Shown here: positions 17,753 to 28,705 of the stretch, one piece after another
How positions within the stretch are numbered: the first letter of the stretch is position 1
Layout of the letters: each line of letters starts with the position of its first letter
From: Moorella glycerini
GTDB taxonomy: Bacteria > Bacillota > DSM-521 > Neomoorellales > Neomoorellaceae
NCBI RefSeq assembly: GCF_009735625.1
Contig: NZ_CP046244.1
Span: forward strand, 62,001-126,000
Length of the DNA: 64,000 nucleotides
Direction: 5' to 3'
Made by a program: the position numbers and the translations under genes
The notes under the pieces: model-generated
What the model saw: only the letters and a program-made list of their open reading frames with translations
What the model was told of the DNA's origin: nothing
The model's database searches: none

Positions 17753-17771
17753 CGCGGTCCACCCCCGAAAA

Positions 17772-17792
17772 ATAGACGCTGTTCGCGTCTAT
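17772..17792 (-). terminator. Terminator after CDF transporter gene
   Basis: Perfect 8-base stem ATAGACGC / GCGTCTAT with a 5-base loop, directly after the CDF stop codon, followed on the minus strand by TTTTTC. Confidence 0.75.
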
Positions 17793-18719
17793 TCAATTCG
17801 ACTTCGAGGAACGATTTTCCTTCTCCGGGCAGGTGGTGCACACCCGGCAATCCAGCGGTGATGAACAGGGTTCGGCATGGATTAAAACATCGGTGTAAGG
17901 CAGAGCTGCTCTTATCTCATCGCCGATATGCTCGCAGAGGTCATGGACATAATCGATATGCTTGTAACGCGGCACCACCAGGTGCAGGTCTACCTGGCGG
18001 TCCCGGCCGGCCTTGCGGGTGCGTAATTTATGAAATTCAACATATTCATCGGCGTGCCGGGCGATGATTTCTTTAATTACCTGTTCTTCTTCAGCCGGCA
18101 GGCTGACATCCATCAGGGGCAGCATGGCCTCCCGGGTTAAATGGTAGGCTGCCTTGATGATCATGGCGGCCACCACCAGGGCCACCAGGGGGTCCAGCCA
18201 TTGGAAACCGGTAAAATAAAGGGCTGCCAGGCCCAGCATTACCCCGGCGGAAGTATAAACATCGGTACGTAGGTGCCAGGCGTCGGCCTCCAGGGCGATG
18301 GAATCCGTATCTTTCGCTACCCGGAAGAGATAGCGGGAAACCAGGTAGTTGACCAGGCCGGCCCCGCCCATGACGGCTATGCCGGTCAGGGGTTCATTAA
18401 TGGCATGGCCACCGCCAAAGAGCCTTTTGAGAGCTTCATAGATAATCCAGAGGGCTGCCAGGAAAATCAGCAGGGCTTCAATGGTACCCGAAATGTTTTC
18501 AATTTTACCATGGCCGTAGCGGTGCTCGGCATCGGCCGGCTTGCTGGCTTCCCGGACGGAAAAATAGGCTATGGCTGCCGCCACCAGGTCCAGGCCAGAG
18601 TGGATAGCTTCCGACATAACGCTGACCGAATGCATCCAGTAACCGGCCCCCAGTTTGCCCAGTACCAGGATGATGTTGGAAAAGATAGATACCCTGGCAG
18701 CTCTGGTCCGCAAATCCAT
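17793..18719 (-). CDS. Cation diffusion facilitator family transporter
   Basis: 308 residues. Six membrane helices with the paired metal sites HSGLD (helix II) and HLRTD (helix V), then the cytoplasmic ferredoxin-like domain (about 210-290). It exports a divalent metal such as Zn, Mn, Co or Fe in exchange for protons; the HxxxD/HxxxD site does not match the classical zinc DxxxD set cleanly, so the metal is uncertain. The C-terminus adds a cysteine-rich tail, C-x6-C-x2-C-x2-C, which could bind metal. ATG start after AGGAGG. Confidence 0.92.
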   Translation of the reverse strand: MDLRTRAARVSIFSNIILVLGKLGAGYWMHSVSVMSEAIHSGLDLVAAAIAYFSVREASKPADAEHRYGHGKIENISGTIEALLIFLAALWIIYEALKRLFGGGHAINEPLTGIAVMGGAGLVNYLVSRYLFRVAKDTDSIALEADAWHLRTDVYTSAGVMLGLAALYFTGFQWLDPLVALVVAAMIIKAAYHLTREAMLPLMDVSLPAEEEQVIKEIIARHADEYVEFHKLRTRKAGRDRQVDLHLVVPRYKHIDYVHDLCEHIGDEIRAALPYTDVLIHAEPCSSPLDCRVCTTCPEKENRSSKSN

Positions 18720-18757
18720 TCTTTAGGCCTCCTGCATCCTTATAAAAGTAAAAAATT

Positions 18758-18784
18758 GGACTTCATCCGGGAGCGATGAAGTCC
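18758..18784 (-). terminator. Terminator after membrane-protein gene
   Basis: Perfect 9-base stem GGACTTCAT / ATGAAGTCC with a 9-base loop, followed on the minus strand by AATTTTTTAC. It ends the transcript of the 162-residue membrane protein. Confidence 0.75.
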
Positions 18785-18844
18785 CTGGCACCAGGCCTTT
18801 TATTCATTGTACAACGCCGGCCGGCCTTCTGCAAGCTACCGGCG

Positions 18845-19333
18845 CTAAAAAAGTCCAAGCAAGCGCCCGCCCAGCAGCACAGCCGGTAAAAATAAAGCAC
18901 CCAGCCGTAAGCAGGGTAAAAACAATCCCACGACTAATTCAGATAGTGAATACCGTCGCGCGAAAAAAGCCGCTCCCAGGCTGCCGGTACCCCCGGCCAG
19001 GATCAATCCCCACAGAGTACCGAGAAAGATCCCGGCCAGGAGCAGGGCCGTCAAACTACCTGCTAGCAACTGTTTTCCAGCCAGGACTGCTTCTTTATGC
19101 CCCTGGTACCAGCGCCGGGCAATTCCTTCTGCTGCCATCAGAGCAGCAGCTCCCACGACCGTAGCCAGGGCGACATAAGGGGCCGCCAGCCCCGGGACCA
19201 GGCCGGTGGCGCCAAAAATTACCCCTACAGCCCAGAGGAGCAATAACCCCCGCCAGGGCCGGACCATCCCTATCGCCAGGGCCAGGGTAAAGGTTAAACC
19301 GCCCAGGAAGGGAATAGCTAAACGGATATCCAT
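18845..19333 (-). CDS. Polytopic membrane protein of unknown function
   Basis: 162 residues, very hydrophobic, about four to five membrane helices (near 3-22, 27-45, 50-68, 90-112 and 132-160) with small Gly/Ala-rich faces and a single basic loop RRWYQGHKE. No motif I can assign; it may belong to the small membrane proteins often found by secDF/yajC in Clostridia. Not in a tight operon: terminators lie on both sides. ATG start with only a weak AGGT ribosome site. Confidence 0.65.
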   Translation of the reverse strand: MDIRLAIPFLGGLTFTLALAIGMVRPWRGLLLLWAVGVIFGATGLVPGLAAPYVALATVVGAAALMAAEGIARRWYQGHKEAVLAGKQLLAGSLTALLLAGIFLGTLWGLILAGGTGSLGAAFFARRYSLSELVVGLFLPCLRLGALFLPAVLLGGRLLGLF

Positions 19334-19437
19334 TGTTAAGCATACCTGCAGGCCTATTTTTTACGTTTAGCATACCCCCGCTGCGGTTAGCTATACTGCC
19401 CGGCGTCAGGCTGATTGCCTCGAAGTTGATAAAAATA

Positions 19438-19474
19438 ATAGATAGCCTGTCACATTACCGGGCAGGCTATCTAT
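19438..19474 (-). terminator. Terminator after secDF
   Basis: Perfect 12-base stem ATAGATAGCCTG / CAGGCTATCTAT with a 13-base loop, 28 bases after the secF stop, followed on the minus strand by a T-rich tract (TATTATTTTT). Confidence 0.8.
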
Positions 19475-19501
19475 TTGAACTCCTGCTTATAACCGTTAAC
19501 A

Positions 19502-20434
19502 CTAATTGGAGGTTACCTTGCGCGTCTTGGCCTTGGTCGCAGCCTTGGTCGCCGCCGCCTGCCGGTGGTGTTCCCGGCTAAGGTTACGAAAATCGATCCA
19601 CAAGGGGCTGGCGGTAAAGATTGATGAATAAGCACCGCTGATAGTACCAATGAGCATAGCCAGGGCAAAGGTCCTGGTGGTCTCACCGCCCAGGAGCATC
19701 AACGCCAGCAGGGCGATGATGACCGTCAGAACGGTATTTATCGACCTGGTTAAGCTCTGGTTAATACTGCGATTGACCAGTTCCTCTATAGTTTCCTTCT
19801 TGCGCAGCCGCAAGTTTTCCCGGATGCGGTCAAAAATGACAATGGTGTCGTTTATAGAATAACCGATAATGGTCAGGATGGCCGCCACAAAGGTACTGTC
19901 CACTTCCCAGCGGAAGATAGCAAAGAAACCTATCGTCACCAGGACATCGTGAATCAGGGCCAGGATGGCCGCCAGCCCGGATAAAAATTCAAAACGGATA
20001 GTGATATAGATGATCATCAACACCCAGGCAATGGCCATGGCTTCGATACCTTTAATGGTTAATTCCCGGCCAATGGTGGCGCCAACCTTTTCGTTACGCT
20101 TTAAATCCAGTTGCCCCAGTTTATCGCGCAAGGCACCAATAACCTGGTCGGTTTGCTCTTCATTGAGTTCTGTTGTCCGGATCAGAAACTCATTATTGCC
20201 CGCTGCCTGGATGGAGCTGTTACCCAGGTCGAGACCGCCGAGAACCTCCCGGACCTGGCCGGCAGTAACCGGTTGCTGGAACTGGACCTGAATAATGTTC
20301 CCGCCGGTGAAATCAATGCCAAAATTAAGTACCGGCCGGTGCAGGGCCATGGCGATTAGTCCCGGAATAATTATTAGCAGCGAAAGGGCATACCACCACT
20401 TGCGCCTGCCGACAAAGTCAAAATTAAAGTTCAT
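19502..20434 (-). CDS. secF: Protein translocase subunit SecF
   Basis: 310 residues. N-terminal helix, the SecF signature FGIDFTGGNIIQVQF near residue 38, then five helices in the C-terminal half including GYSINDTIVIFDRIREN and the TAGS-like segment. Works with SecD to pull exported proteins through SecYEG using the proton or sodium gradient. ATG overlaps the secD stop by one base (TAATG), so the two are translationally coupled. Confidence 0.97.
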   Translation of the reverse strand: MNFNFDFVGRRKWWYALSLLIIIPGLIAMALHRPVLNFGIDFTGGNIIQVQFQQPVTAGQVREVLGGLDLGNSSIQAAGNNEFLIRTTELNEEQTDQVIGALRDKLGQLDLKRNEKVGATIGRELTIKGIEAMAIAWVLMIIYITIRFEFLSGLAAILALIHDVLVTIGFFAIFRWEVDSTFVAAILTIIGYSINDTIVIFDRIRENLRLRKKETIEELVNRSINQSLTRSINTVLTVIIALLALMLLGGETTRTFALAMLIGTISGAYSSIFTASPLWIDFRNLSREHHRQAAATKAATKAKTRKVTSN

Positions 20435-21720
20435 TAAATCTCACCCCTCGCTGCTACCGGAATTTGCTCTTCTTTAACCCCGTAGAGCCACAGTTTGTGG
20501 AAGGCCGGGACGCCAATCACCAGGTGCAAGAGGAAACGCGTCAGGGTGATGGCTGTAAACATGCTGGCGGCAATACCCAGGGACAGGGTAATGGCAAAGC
20601 CGCGCACCGTGCCGCTGCCCAGGAAGTAAAGGACCAGAGCTGCCAGCACCGTCGTGGCGTTGGAGTCAAAGATAGTGGTAAAAGCCTGTTTAAAGCCGGC
20701 ATCAATAGCTGCCCGTAAAGTCTTACCATTACGCAGTTCCTCTTTGAGGCGCTCGTAGATAATAACATTGGCGTCGACGGCCATACCCACCGACAGCAAG
20801 AGACCGGCTATACCCGGCAGTGTCAGGGTAGCCTTTAATGCCCAGAGAACTCCCAGGACGATCAGGCCGTAAATAATCAAGGAGAAATCGGCTACTAATC
20901 CCGGCAGGCGGTAAACAACAAGCATAAACAGGGCAATTAAAACCAGGCCAGCAATAATAGCCGTCTTGCTCTTGGCCAGGGAATCCGCTCCCAGGGTTGG
21001 ACCCACGGCCCGGCGCTCAATAATCTGCACCGGTACCGGCAGGGCACCGCCGCGCAGTAAAGCCGCCAGGTTGGCTGCCTCCTGGAAGGAAGCAAAGCCA
21101 CCCCTGATGACCGCCTCGCCGCTGGGAATGGCTTCGTCAACGTGGGGGTTAGTCAGCAGCTGGTTGTCCAGGTAGATGGCTATATGCCGCCTCGGGTCGC
21201 CCCTGCTGTAGCTGCTGACCAGCTTCTGGGTTATTTCGGCAAACTTTTTGGTGCCCTCGGCATTAAATTTCAGGGTAATTTCCGGCTCCCTGGTCTGCTG
21301 GTCAATAACGGCTTTGGCATCCTTCAAATCTTTCCCGGATACTACCACCTGGCCGTCACTGGTGCGGAACTCCAGCTGGGCCGTCTTGCCGATCATTTTA
21401 ACGGCCTCTTCCGGGTTATCATACCCGGCCAGCTGGATAATCAGACGGTCGCTACCCTCCCGCTGGATCACCGGTTCAGCTATCCCCAGCTGGTCGACCC
21501 GGTCGCGCATAACCCGTTCCAGGGCGACCATGTCCTCATTGGTCACCGCGTGTTCCGGTGTGCTCTGGGCCTGGGCGAGGATATAAACACCGCCGCGCAA
21601 GTCCAGGCCCAGTTTCATGGCCCGCATTAAAGGTTGAAAGGCTCCTATGCCTAGCGCCAGGATGGCGATCATAACAACGACGAGCTTAAAGAAGCCGCCT
21701 GCTCCTTTTCCCCCTGCCAA
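20434..21720 (-). CDS. secD: Protein translocase subunit SecD
   Basis: 428 residues, short SecD typical of Gram-positives. LGLDLRGGVYILAQA near the N-terminus, the P1 head domain in the middle, then PGIAGLLLSVGMAVDANVIIYERLKEE and the terminal helices. TTG start with GGAGGCAGGAG upstream. Separate secD and secF genes contrast with the fused SecDF of Bacillus. Confidence 0.97.
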   Translation of the reverse strand: MAGGKGAGGFFKLVVVMIAILALGIGAFQPLMRAMKLGLDLRGGVYILAQAQSTPEHAVTNEDMVALERVMRDRVDQLGIAEPVIQREGSDRLIIQLAGYDNPEEAVKMIGKTAQLEFRTSDGQVVVSGKDLKDAKAVIDQQTREPEITLKFNAEGTKKFAEITQKLVSSYSRGDPRRHIAIYLDNQLLTNPHVDEAIPSGEAVIRGGFASFQEAANLAALLRGGALPVPVQIIERRAVGPTLGADSLAKSKTAIIAGLVLIALFMLVVYRLPGLVADFSLIIYGLIVLGVLWALKATLTLPGIAGLLLSVGMAVDANVIIYERLKEELRNGKTLRAAIDAGFKQAFTTIFDSNATTVLAALVLYFLGSGTVRGFAITLSLGIAASMFTAITLTRFLLHLVIGVPAFHKLWLYGVKEEQIPVAARGEI

Positions 21721-21830
21721 AACTCTCCTGCCTCCCTTGACAAAATGCGACTGTAGGACAACCTATTATAACTCCAGCCGGAGTTACCCGTCAATTGCTG
21801 CCAATACCACTTCCACCAGTTTTTACTACT

Positions 21831-22496
21831 TTACAGCAGCCGGGCCTCGTTCACCACCAGCCCAAAATGGCAGTCGAGGAAAGCAGCGGCCCGGCGGCAC
21901 ATTATCATCCGCGTCAGGAAGATCTCAAAATACTCCATGGGCGTACTGATGGAGAGGTCAATGGTCAGTTCCAGGGTAATGGTACGCCTGGATGCATCTA
22001 CCCGTAAAAAGGAGTGCTGGACGGCGTAATTGACCCGGTCGTGGATATCAAAGGTGCTGATATCATTATTGCGCACCCGGGAACGATGGACATCGGATTT
22101 ATCCGCCAGGATGAGGGCCGCCCCTACGGTATTGACGGCCTGGCCATATTCCTCTTCATGGTTACCGATGGCGCCCACAATGGTGGCTACCTCAGCGGTG
22201 GGCATGCCCAGGCGGGTCAATATGCGGTAAGCCAGCAGGGCGCCTGTCTGGCCGTGATCCTGCCGGCTGATCACATTGCCGATATCATGCAGGTACCCGG
22301 CTATAGCCGCCAGTTCGGCCAACCTCCGGTCATAACCAAGGTGTTCAAGCACGTTATAGCTGATCTTCGCCACCAGGTTCAAATGGCGGTGGCTGTGTTC
22401 GGTAAAACCCATGGCGCCCAGGTGTTCATTACCTTTAACAATCAGCGCGTCTACTTCGGGATCCCTTTTAACATCTTCCAGGGTCACCGGAGCCAA
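21831..22496 (-). CDS. HD-domain phosphohydrolase-like protein
   Basis: 221 residues. HD superfamily metal ligands are visible: HSHRHL near residue 34, YLHDIGNV near 68, GNHEEE near 111 and LADKSD near 131. Such proteins hydrolyse nucleotides or cyclic dinucleotides, but the substrate is not clear. The C-terminal third (TITLELTIDLSISTPMEYFE) is a beta-rich extension. It sits between yajC and secD, a placement common in thermophilic Clostridia. TTG start after AGGAGG at a somewhat long spacing. Confidence 0.85.
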   Translation of the reverse strand: MAPVTLEDVKRDPEVDALIVKGNEHLGAMGFTEHSHRHLNLVAKISYNVLEHLGYDRRLAELAAIAGYLHDIGNVISRQDHGQTGALLAYRILTRLGMPTAEVATIVGAIGNHEEEYGQAVNTVGAALILADKSDVHRSRVRNNDISTFDIHDRVNYAVQHSFLRVDASRRTITLELTIDLSISTPMEYFEIFLTRMIMCRRAAAFLDCHFGLVVNEARLL

Positions 22497-22502
22497 TCCT
22501 GA

Positions 22503-22772
22503 TTATTCCTCCTGTCCCGGCACATAGGCCACCCCGCCCTTGTCCACCTCGACCTCAACCCTGTCGGCAATGCGGATCATCAAGGTTTTATCTTTGATTT
22601 TCGTTATCCGGCCATGCAACCCGCCGGCCAGGACCACCCGGTCATCCACCTTCAGGCCGTTTAACATCTCCTGGCGCCGTTTTTGTTGCTTTTGCTGGGG
22701 CCGGATCATCAGGAAATAAAGTATTCCAAAGAAGACTAACATGTAAAAAATGGTTCCCGCCCATTGCTGCAT
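22503..22772 (-). CDS. yajC: Preprotein translocase subunit YajC
   Basis: 89 residues: one N-terminal membrane helix (FYMLVFFGILYFLMI), the signature RPQQKQQKRRQEMLNGLKVDDRVV and a small beta domain. Accessory subunit of SecDF. ATG start. Its stop lies six bases before the HD gene start. Confidence 0.96.
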   Translation of the reverse strand: MQQWAGTIFYMLVFFGILYFLMIRPQQKQQKRRQEMLNGLKVDDRVVLAGGLHGRITKIKDKTLMIRIADRVEVEVDKGGVAYVPGQEE

Positions 22773-22851
22773 GAAACAACCACCATCCTTGCTTATATTT
22801 GGTCTTTAACTCCTTAACATTCGACGCAGGTATGGCTAATACCTGCCCATC

Positions 22852-25043
<2,192 letters not shown>

Positions 25044-25068
25044 ATCAATCTCTCACCTACTGCTATGT

Positions 25069-26520
25069 TTACAGCGGCGCAATCTTTAAGCGGCCGTCAA
25101 AGCGGTCCTGGTTATAATAGTGTTCAATAATTTGCTGGTAAGTATACCCTTTTTCCGCCATCCCCATGGCGCCCCACTGGCTTAAGCCTAAGCCATGGCC
25201 GTTGCCCCGGCCCTGGAAGACCACCTGGCGGAACATTTTCGGCACGCTGCGGGTACCATCCCGGCCGGCTACCATATACTCCCCGGCGGCGCCGTTGGGG
25301 GCATTCATCACCCCGCCGGCTCCCAGGGCTACCAGCTCGGCACCGTAATTCACGGCACGCTGCCCGCCGGAACCGTCGACGATGTAGACTGTAGAATCCA
25401 TCTGCACATTAAATAAAGTGCTTTTTAGAACATCCCGGCCGAAAACGGCCCGGATGCCGTCCCGGAAGGCTGAGGCCGTTCCGGTGGTCGTGCGGATGTC
25501 CATCCTGGTGACCCGGCCGGAAACCGTTTCCTCCTGTTCGTCCCTGCGCAGGCGGGAAAGAACCAGGTCAACAACATCCCCAGTTGCCCCCTGGCCCTGC
25601 CCGGCCAGCCAGGCATTAACTTTTTCCTGGACCTGCTGCCGGGTCAGGGTTATGGTCCAGGAATAATTATTGGCCGGCCAGCCGTTGGCCGCCTGGTAGG
25701 GATACCTTAAAGCCCACTCATCCTCCGGCGATGGTACCCCGCGCAGGTAGGGCAGGGGATTGCTCCAGACATTCTCGCTGTCCTCGGTATAACCACCGGC
25801 ATTGGCATGAAAGTAGGCCTCGATAACCTTGCCGTCATAGTAGATTACCTGCCCGCGGGTAGCATCAACGGCTTGAATGACTTTATCGCGGTAAGGACCG
25901 TAGTTGACCTCGGCTTCATAACCGCCATAGACCTGCGTCGTGGTATCATCGGTGACATCATATAGGGCGGCCGGTTTCAACCTGGTGACGGCATAGGAAC
26001 GGGCAATCACAGCCTGGGCCTTGAGGGCCTCGATGCCGGCACTGGCCGGCATTTCCCTGCCCACCACGCCGTAGAGGTATTGTTCCAGGTCCAGGGTATT
26101 GATGGCCATCAGGCCATTGTCCCCCTTGAGAATATTTAAGCTACCTCGATAACGCTGCCCCTGGTAGCGGAAGAGATTTAAAGCCCCGTCGTCCCTGGCC
26201 TTAAGCTGGATAGGGCCGCCGAAGGTACCCGGCAGCGGCGTGCCCTCCCGGATTAATTGCCAATCGACGCCGGTTTTTTTTACCGTCCACTTTTCTCCCG
26301 CCTTTACCGGGCTGATTTCTTTACCGCTGTAGCCATCAATTAACTGGTAACTCCCCTGCTCTACCTGGAAGTCCACCTGCGCCAGTTCGCCATCGAGCAA
26401 GACCCGGATTACTGGTGCGTCCCCTTTAGAGACGGCACCTGCCGGTATGGTTGCCAAAACCAGGAACAAAGCAACCAGGAGAGCAACCGCTAGTCCTCGC
26501 GGGAAGATTTTATTTCCCAA
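25069..26520 (-). CDS. spoIID: SpoIID/LytB-domain protein (lytic transglycosylase, sporulation)
   Basis: 483 residues. Signal peptide/anchor (about 8-29), a linker domain, then the SpoIID catalytic domain beginning LEQYLYGVVGREMPASAG, whose Glu is the expected catalytic acid, and ending GRGNGHGLGLSQWGAMGMAEKG. It cleaves denuded glycan strands during engulfment or acts as a vegetative LytB-type protein. The TTG start overlaps the rsgI end by 11 bases, so it is in the sigI-rsgI operon, unusual for the classical sporulation spoIID; it may be a SigI-regulated wall enzyme. Confidence 0.88.
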   Translation of the reverse strand: MGNKIFPRGLAVALLVALFLVLATIPAGAVSKGDAPVIRVLLDGELAQVDFQVEQGSYQLIDGYSGKEISPVKAGEKWTVKKTGVDWQLIREGTPLPGTFGGPIQLKARDDGALNLFRYQGQRYRGSLNILKGDNGLMAINTLDLEQYLYGVVGREMPASAGIEALKAQAVIARSYAVTRLKPAALYDVTDDTTTQVYGGYEAEVNYGPYRDKVIQAVDATRGQVIYYDGKVIEAYFHANAGGYTEDSENVWSNPLPYLRGVPSPEDEWALRYPYQAANGWPANNYSWTITLTRQQVQEKVNAWLAGQGQGATGDVVDLVLSRLRRDEQEETVSGRVTRMDIRTTTGTASAFRDGIRAVFGRDVLKSTLFNVQMDSTVYIVDGSGGQRAVNYGAELVALGAGGVMNAPNGAAGEYMVAGRDGTRSVPKMFRQVVFQGRGNGHGLGLSQWGAMGMAEKGYTYQQIIEHYYNQDRFDGRLKIAPL

Positions 26521-27643
26521 TTTTCTTCTCCCCTTTATCGCTATCTACCCGATCTACCTGGTTAGGGTCGGGTCGTAAAGATTTCCCTGGAATTCCGGGG
26601 GTACCGCTCTTCCCCTTCTCAGTGAACACCTCAAATCTGGTCCCTTTCTTACCCGGGGCAACCTCAAGTTCGTTACGGTTAGATGACTGCCCCGGCCGGT
26701 CTTGATTACCGGCAATATTTTCCGCCTTCTCACGCGGGCCCCGCTCGTTGCCACGCTGGTTGCCATAACTATTACCACCGGGAACCTGTTGCCCCAGGGC
26801 TCTCTTGAGGGTTGCGCCCAGTTGCTGTTCCTTTTGTAAGAGGTCTTTATCTTGCTGCAGCTTTTGCAATAACTGCTCCCAGTTAGTGTCAAACCTCGCC
26901 AGGACCCTGGCCAGGCTCTCTTTTTGCAGGTCAGCCGCCGTAACCGGGAGTCCCGCGTCCAGGGCTTCCAGGAGGATGCTGTATTTCCCCGCCGACAGGC
27001 CGGTAGCTTCAGCGTGCTGGCGGATTTCCGGCTGGACGGTAGCCGCCTCCACTACCGCCTGGACCCGGGCCTGCTGCAGGACATTCCGGGCCTCGCGGGT
27101 TAACTTCTGGCCCAGTTCATCGCCGGCCGCCAGTTTTTCCTGGCCGGCACCGGTAGCAGGGATCACTGTTACCACCATGGCTCCCTGGCGTCCGGGCAGG
27201 TAGTAACCCTGGCGCACGGCTTCCCTGGTCAGGACCTGGATAGCGATAGCTGCTTTTTCATCTTTAAGGGCAACGCCAGCCAGCAACTTTTCCCCATCGC
27301 TATTTAATCCCCGCGCACTGAGCACCCTTTCCCGGTCATCCACCGCCAGTTCAATGCTGGGATTGATGTCGATATTAATATAAAAGGCCGGTTGACCGGG
27401 GGTTGGCGGCGCCATCGCCCGGCGCGCCAGGGGGAGGACCAGAAAAAGCAATAAGATTACTGCCGCTGCTGCCATCATAGCCTGCCAGGGGGGCCTCTTT
27501 TTAACCAGGGGCAACATAACCTCTTCCCCTACTTCTGGCAGCAGCCCGGTCAGGTGGAGCGTGCGCCACTCCCCCTCAGGGGTCAAAACAATAACCTCAT
27601 TTCCCTGCCTGGCCACCACCAGCCCCCGCTCAGCGTCAAGCAT
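26510..27643 (-). CDS. rsgI: RsgI-type anti-sigma factor
   Basis: 377 residues from ATG 27643, chosen over a GTG three codons earlier because GGGGTGG lies five bases upstream. N-terminal cytoplasmic anti-sigma domain (RGLVVARQGNEVIVLTPEGEW), one membrane helix (about 56-74), then an extracellular domain beginning YINIDINPSIELAVDD. The Asn-Pro in this stretch matches the conserved self-cleavage site of RsgI proteins. The C-terminus lacks any carbohydrate-binding module and is a polar, Gln/Asn/Gly-rich tail. Holds the sigma factor encoded just upstream. Confidence 0.9.
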   Translation of the reverse strand: MLDAERGLVVARQGNEVIVLTPEGEWRTLHLTGLLPEVGEEVMLPLVKKRPPWQAMMAAAAVILLLFLVLPLARRAMAPPTPGQPAFYINIDINPSIELAVDDRERVLSARGLNSDGEKLLAGVALKDEKAAIAIQVLTREAVRQGYYLPGRQGAMVVTVIPATGAGQEKLAAGDELGQKLTREARNVLQQARVQAVVEAATVQPEIRQHAEATGLSAGKYSILLEALDAGLPVTAADLQKESLARVLARFDTNWEQLLQKLQQDKDLLQKEQQLGATLKRALGQQVPGGNSYGNQRGNERGPREKAENIAGNQDRPGQSSNRNELEVAPGKKGTRFEVFTEKGKSGTPGIPGKSLRPDPNQVDRVDSDKGEKKIGK

Positions 27644-28358
27644 CCTGACCACCCCTTTTGCTTTGACCTATGTAGTCTGCCAGGTATTCATAATCGCCCA
27701 TCAGCATGAGTGCTGCGGCGATAATATATTTGCGGTGGCGCTCCAGGGTTTTGCGGCTGGTTTCCACGGATTTTACCAGGGCTTTCAGGGGCAAAGCTTT
27801 GCGTTCCCGGAGGTACTGGCTGAAGAGGGGGTTGGCTGCCACTACCCGGGCGGCTGCCAGGGCCCGGTCACGGGCGTCCCGGTGCTGGGGGCTGGCCTTG
27901 ACCAGGTCCTTGAAGGTTATGCCAAATTTAGCTAGTTCTTCCCGGTAGCGCTCTATTTCCCGGCGCCGGTCGGCCAGTTCGTTGACCATATTTATCTCTT
28001 CCCCGCCCAGGGGATCGACGGTGGCTGCCGTTTCGTTCTCCAGGGCCTGTAAGGACAGCACCCGCCGGTGCCGCCCTTCCCGGCGAAAATAGTCAACTAA
28101 ACGGCGGCGGATAATGGTCTCGGCCAGGGTTAAAAAGTTGGAGCCACCGCCCGGGCGGAAACTATCGATGGCTTCGTTAAAGGCCATCAGGCCGACGCTA
28201 GCCTCGTCATCTTCCCCCAGGCGGATAAAATGACCCGTTACCCTGGAAACGACGGCCAGGATAAAGGGGGTAAAGCGGCGGATTAATTCCTCCCTGGCCC
28301 CGGCATCCCCGTTCCTCGCCTGAAGCAGTAACTGGTTGGGGTCTGCTTCCGGTGGCAC
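27636..28358 (-). CDS. sigI: RNA polymerase sigma factor SigI
   Basis: 240 residues from a GTG at 28358 with GGTGAGG six bases upstream; a GTG four codons earlier (28370) is the alternative. The SigI family pattern is present: NGDAGAREELIRRFTPFIL, DEASVGLMAFNEAIDSFRPGGG..FLTLAETIIRRRLVDYFRRE (region 2), and a C-terminal helix-turn-helix region (ALVKSVETSRKTLERHRKYI). SigI responds to heat or wall/polysaccharide signals. Overlaps rsgI by eight bases, so sigma and anti-sigma are coupled. Confidence 0.92.
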   Translation of the reverse strand: MPPEADPNQLLLQARNGDAGAREELIRRFTPFILAVVSRVTGHFIRLGEDDEASVGLMAFNEAIDSFRPGGGSNFLTLAETIIRRRLVDYFRREGRHRRVLSLQALENETAATVDPLGGEEINMVNELADRRREIERYREELAKFGITFKDLVKASPQHRDARDRALAAARVVAANPLFSQYLRERKALPLKALVKSVETSRKTLERHRKYIIAAALMLMGDYEYLADYIGQSKRGGQDA

Positions 28359-28416
28359 TTCTAGCCTCACCTCTCATAGTATTCGTAAGGCCTTGACGTT
28401 TTCCGACTACTGGAGG

Positions 28417-28641
28417 CTAACGGCGGAAGATTAAGTTTAAGACGATGGTCAGGATGAGGCTTAAGAGGAGGGAACTGAGTAAGGGGAAATAGAAGGTGAA
28501 GTTGCCCTTCTGGATGTAAATGTCCCCCGGCAGGCGCCCGAAGGAAAAGAGTTTACCCATCCCAAGAAGGATTAAACCCATCAGGGCAATTAGTAGCCCC
28601 ATCCCCAGCAGCATTTTGCCGAAAAAACTCCAGTCGCCCAC
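28417..28641 (-). CDS. DUF2905 small membrane protein
   Basis: 74 residues. Two membrane helices joined by the family motif FGRLPGDIYIQKGNFTFYFPL. Function unknown. Often found beside ruvB in Firmicutes, as here (64 bases downstream of ruvB). GTG start with GGGGGG upstream. Confidence 0.88.
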   Translation of the reverse strand: MGDWSFFGKMLLGMGLLIALMGLILLGMGKLFSFGRLPGDIYIQKGNFTFYFPLLSSLLLSLILTIVLNLIFRR

Positions 28642-28705
28642 GGTAGTCCCCCCGTAAAAAGCGTATTTGGTCTGGCTTTTTGGCGCTTGCTTTGTGGTAC
28701 TCTTT

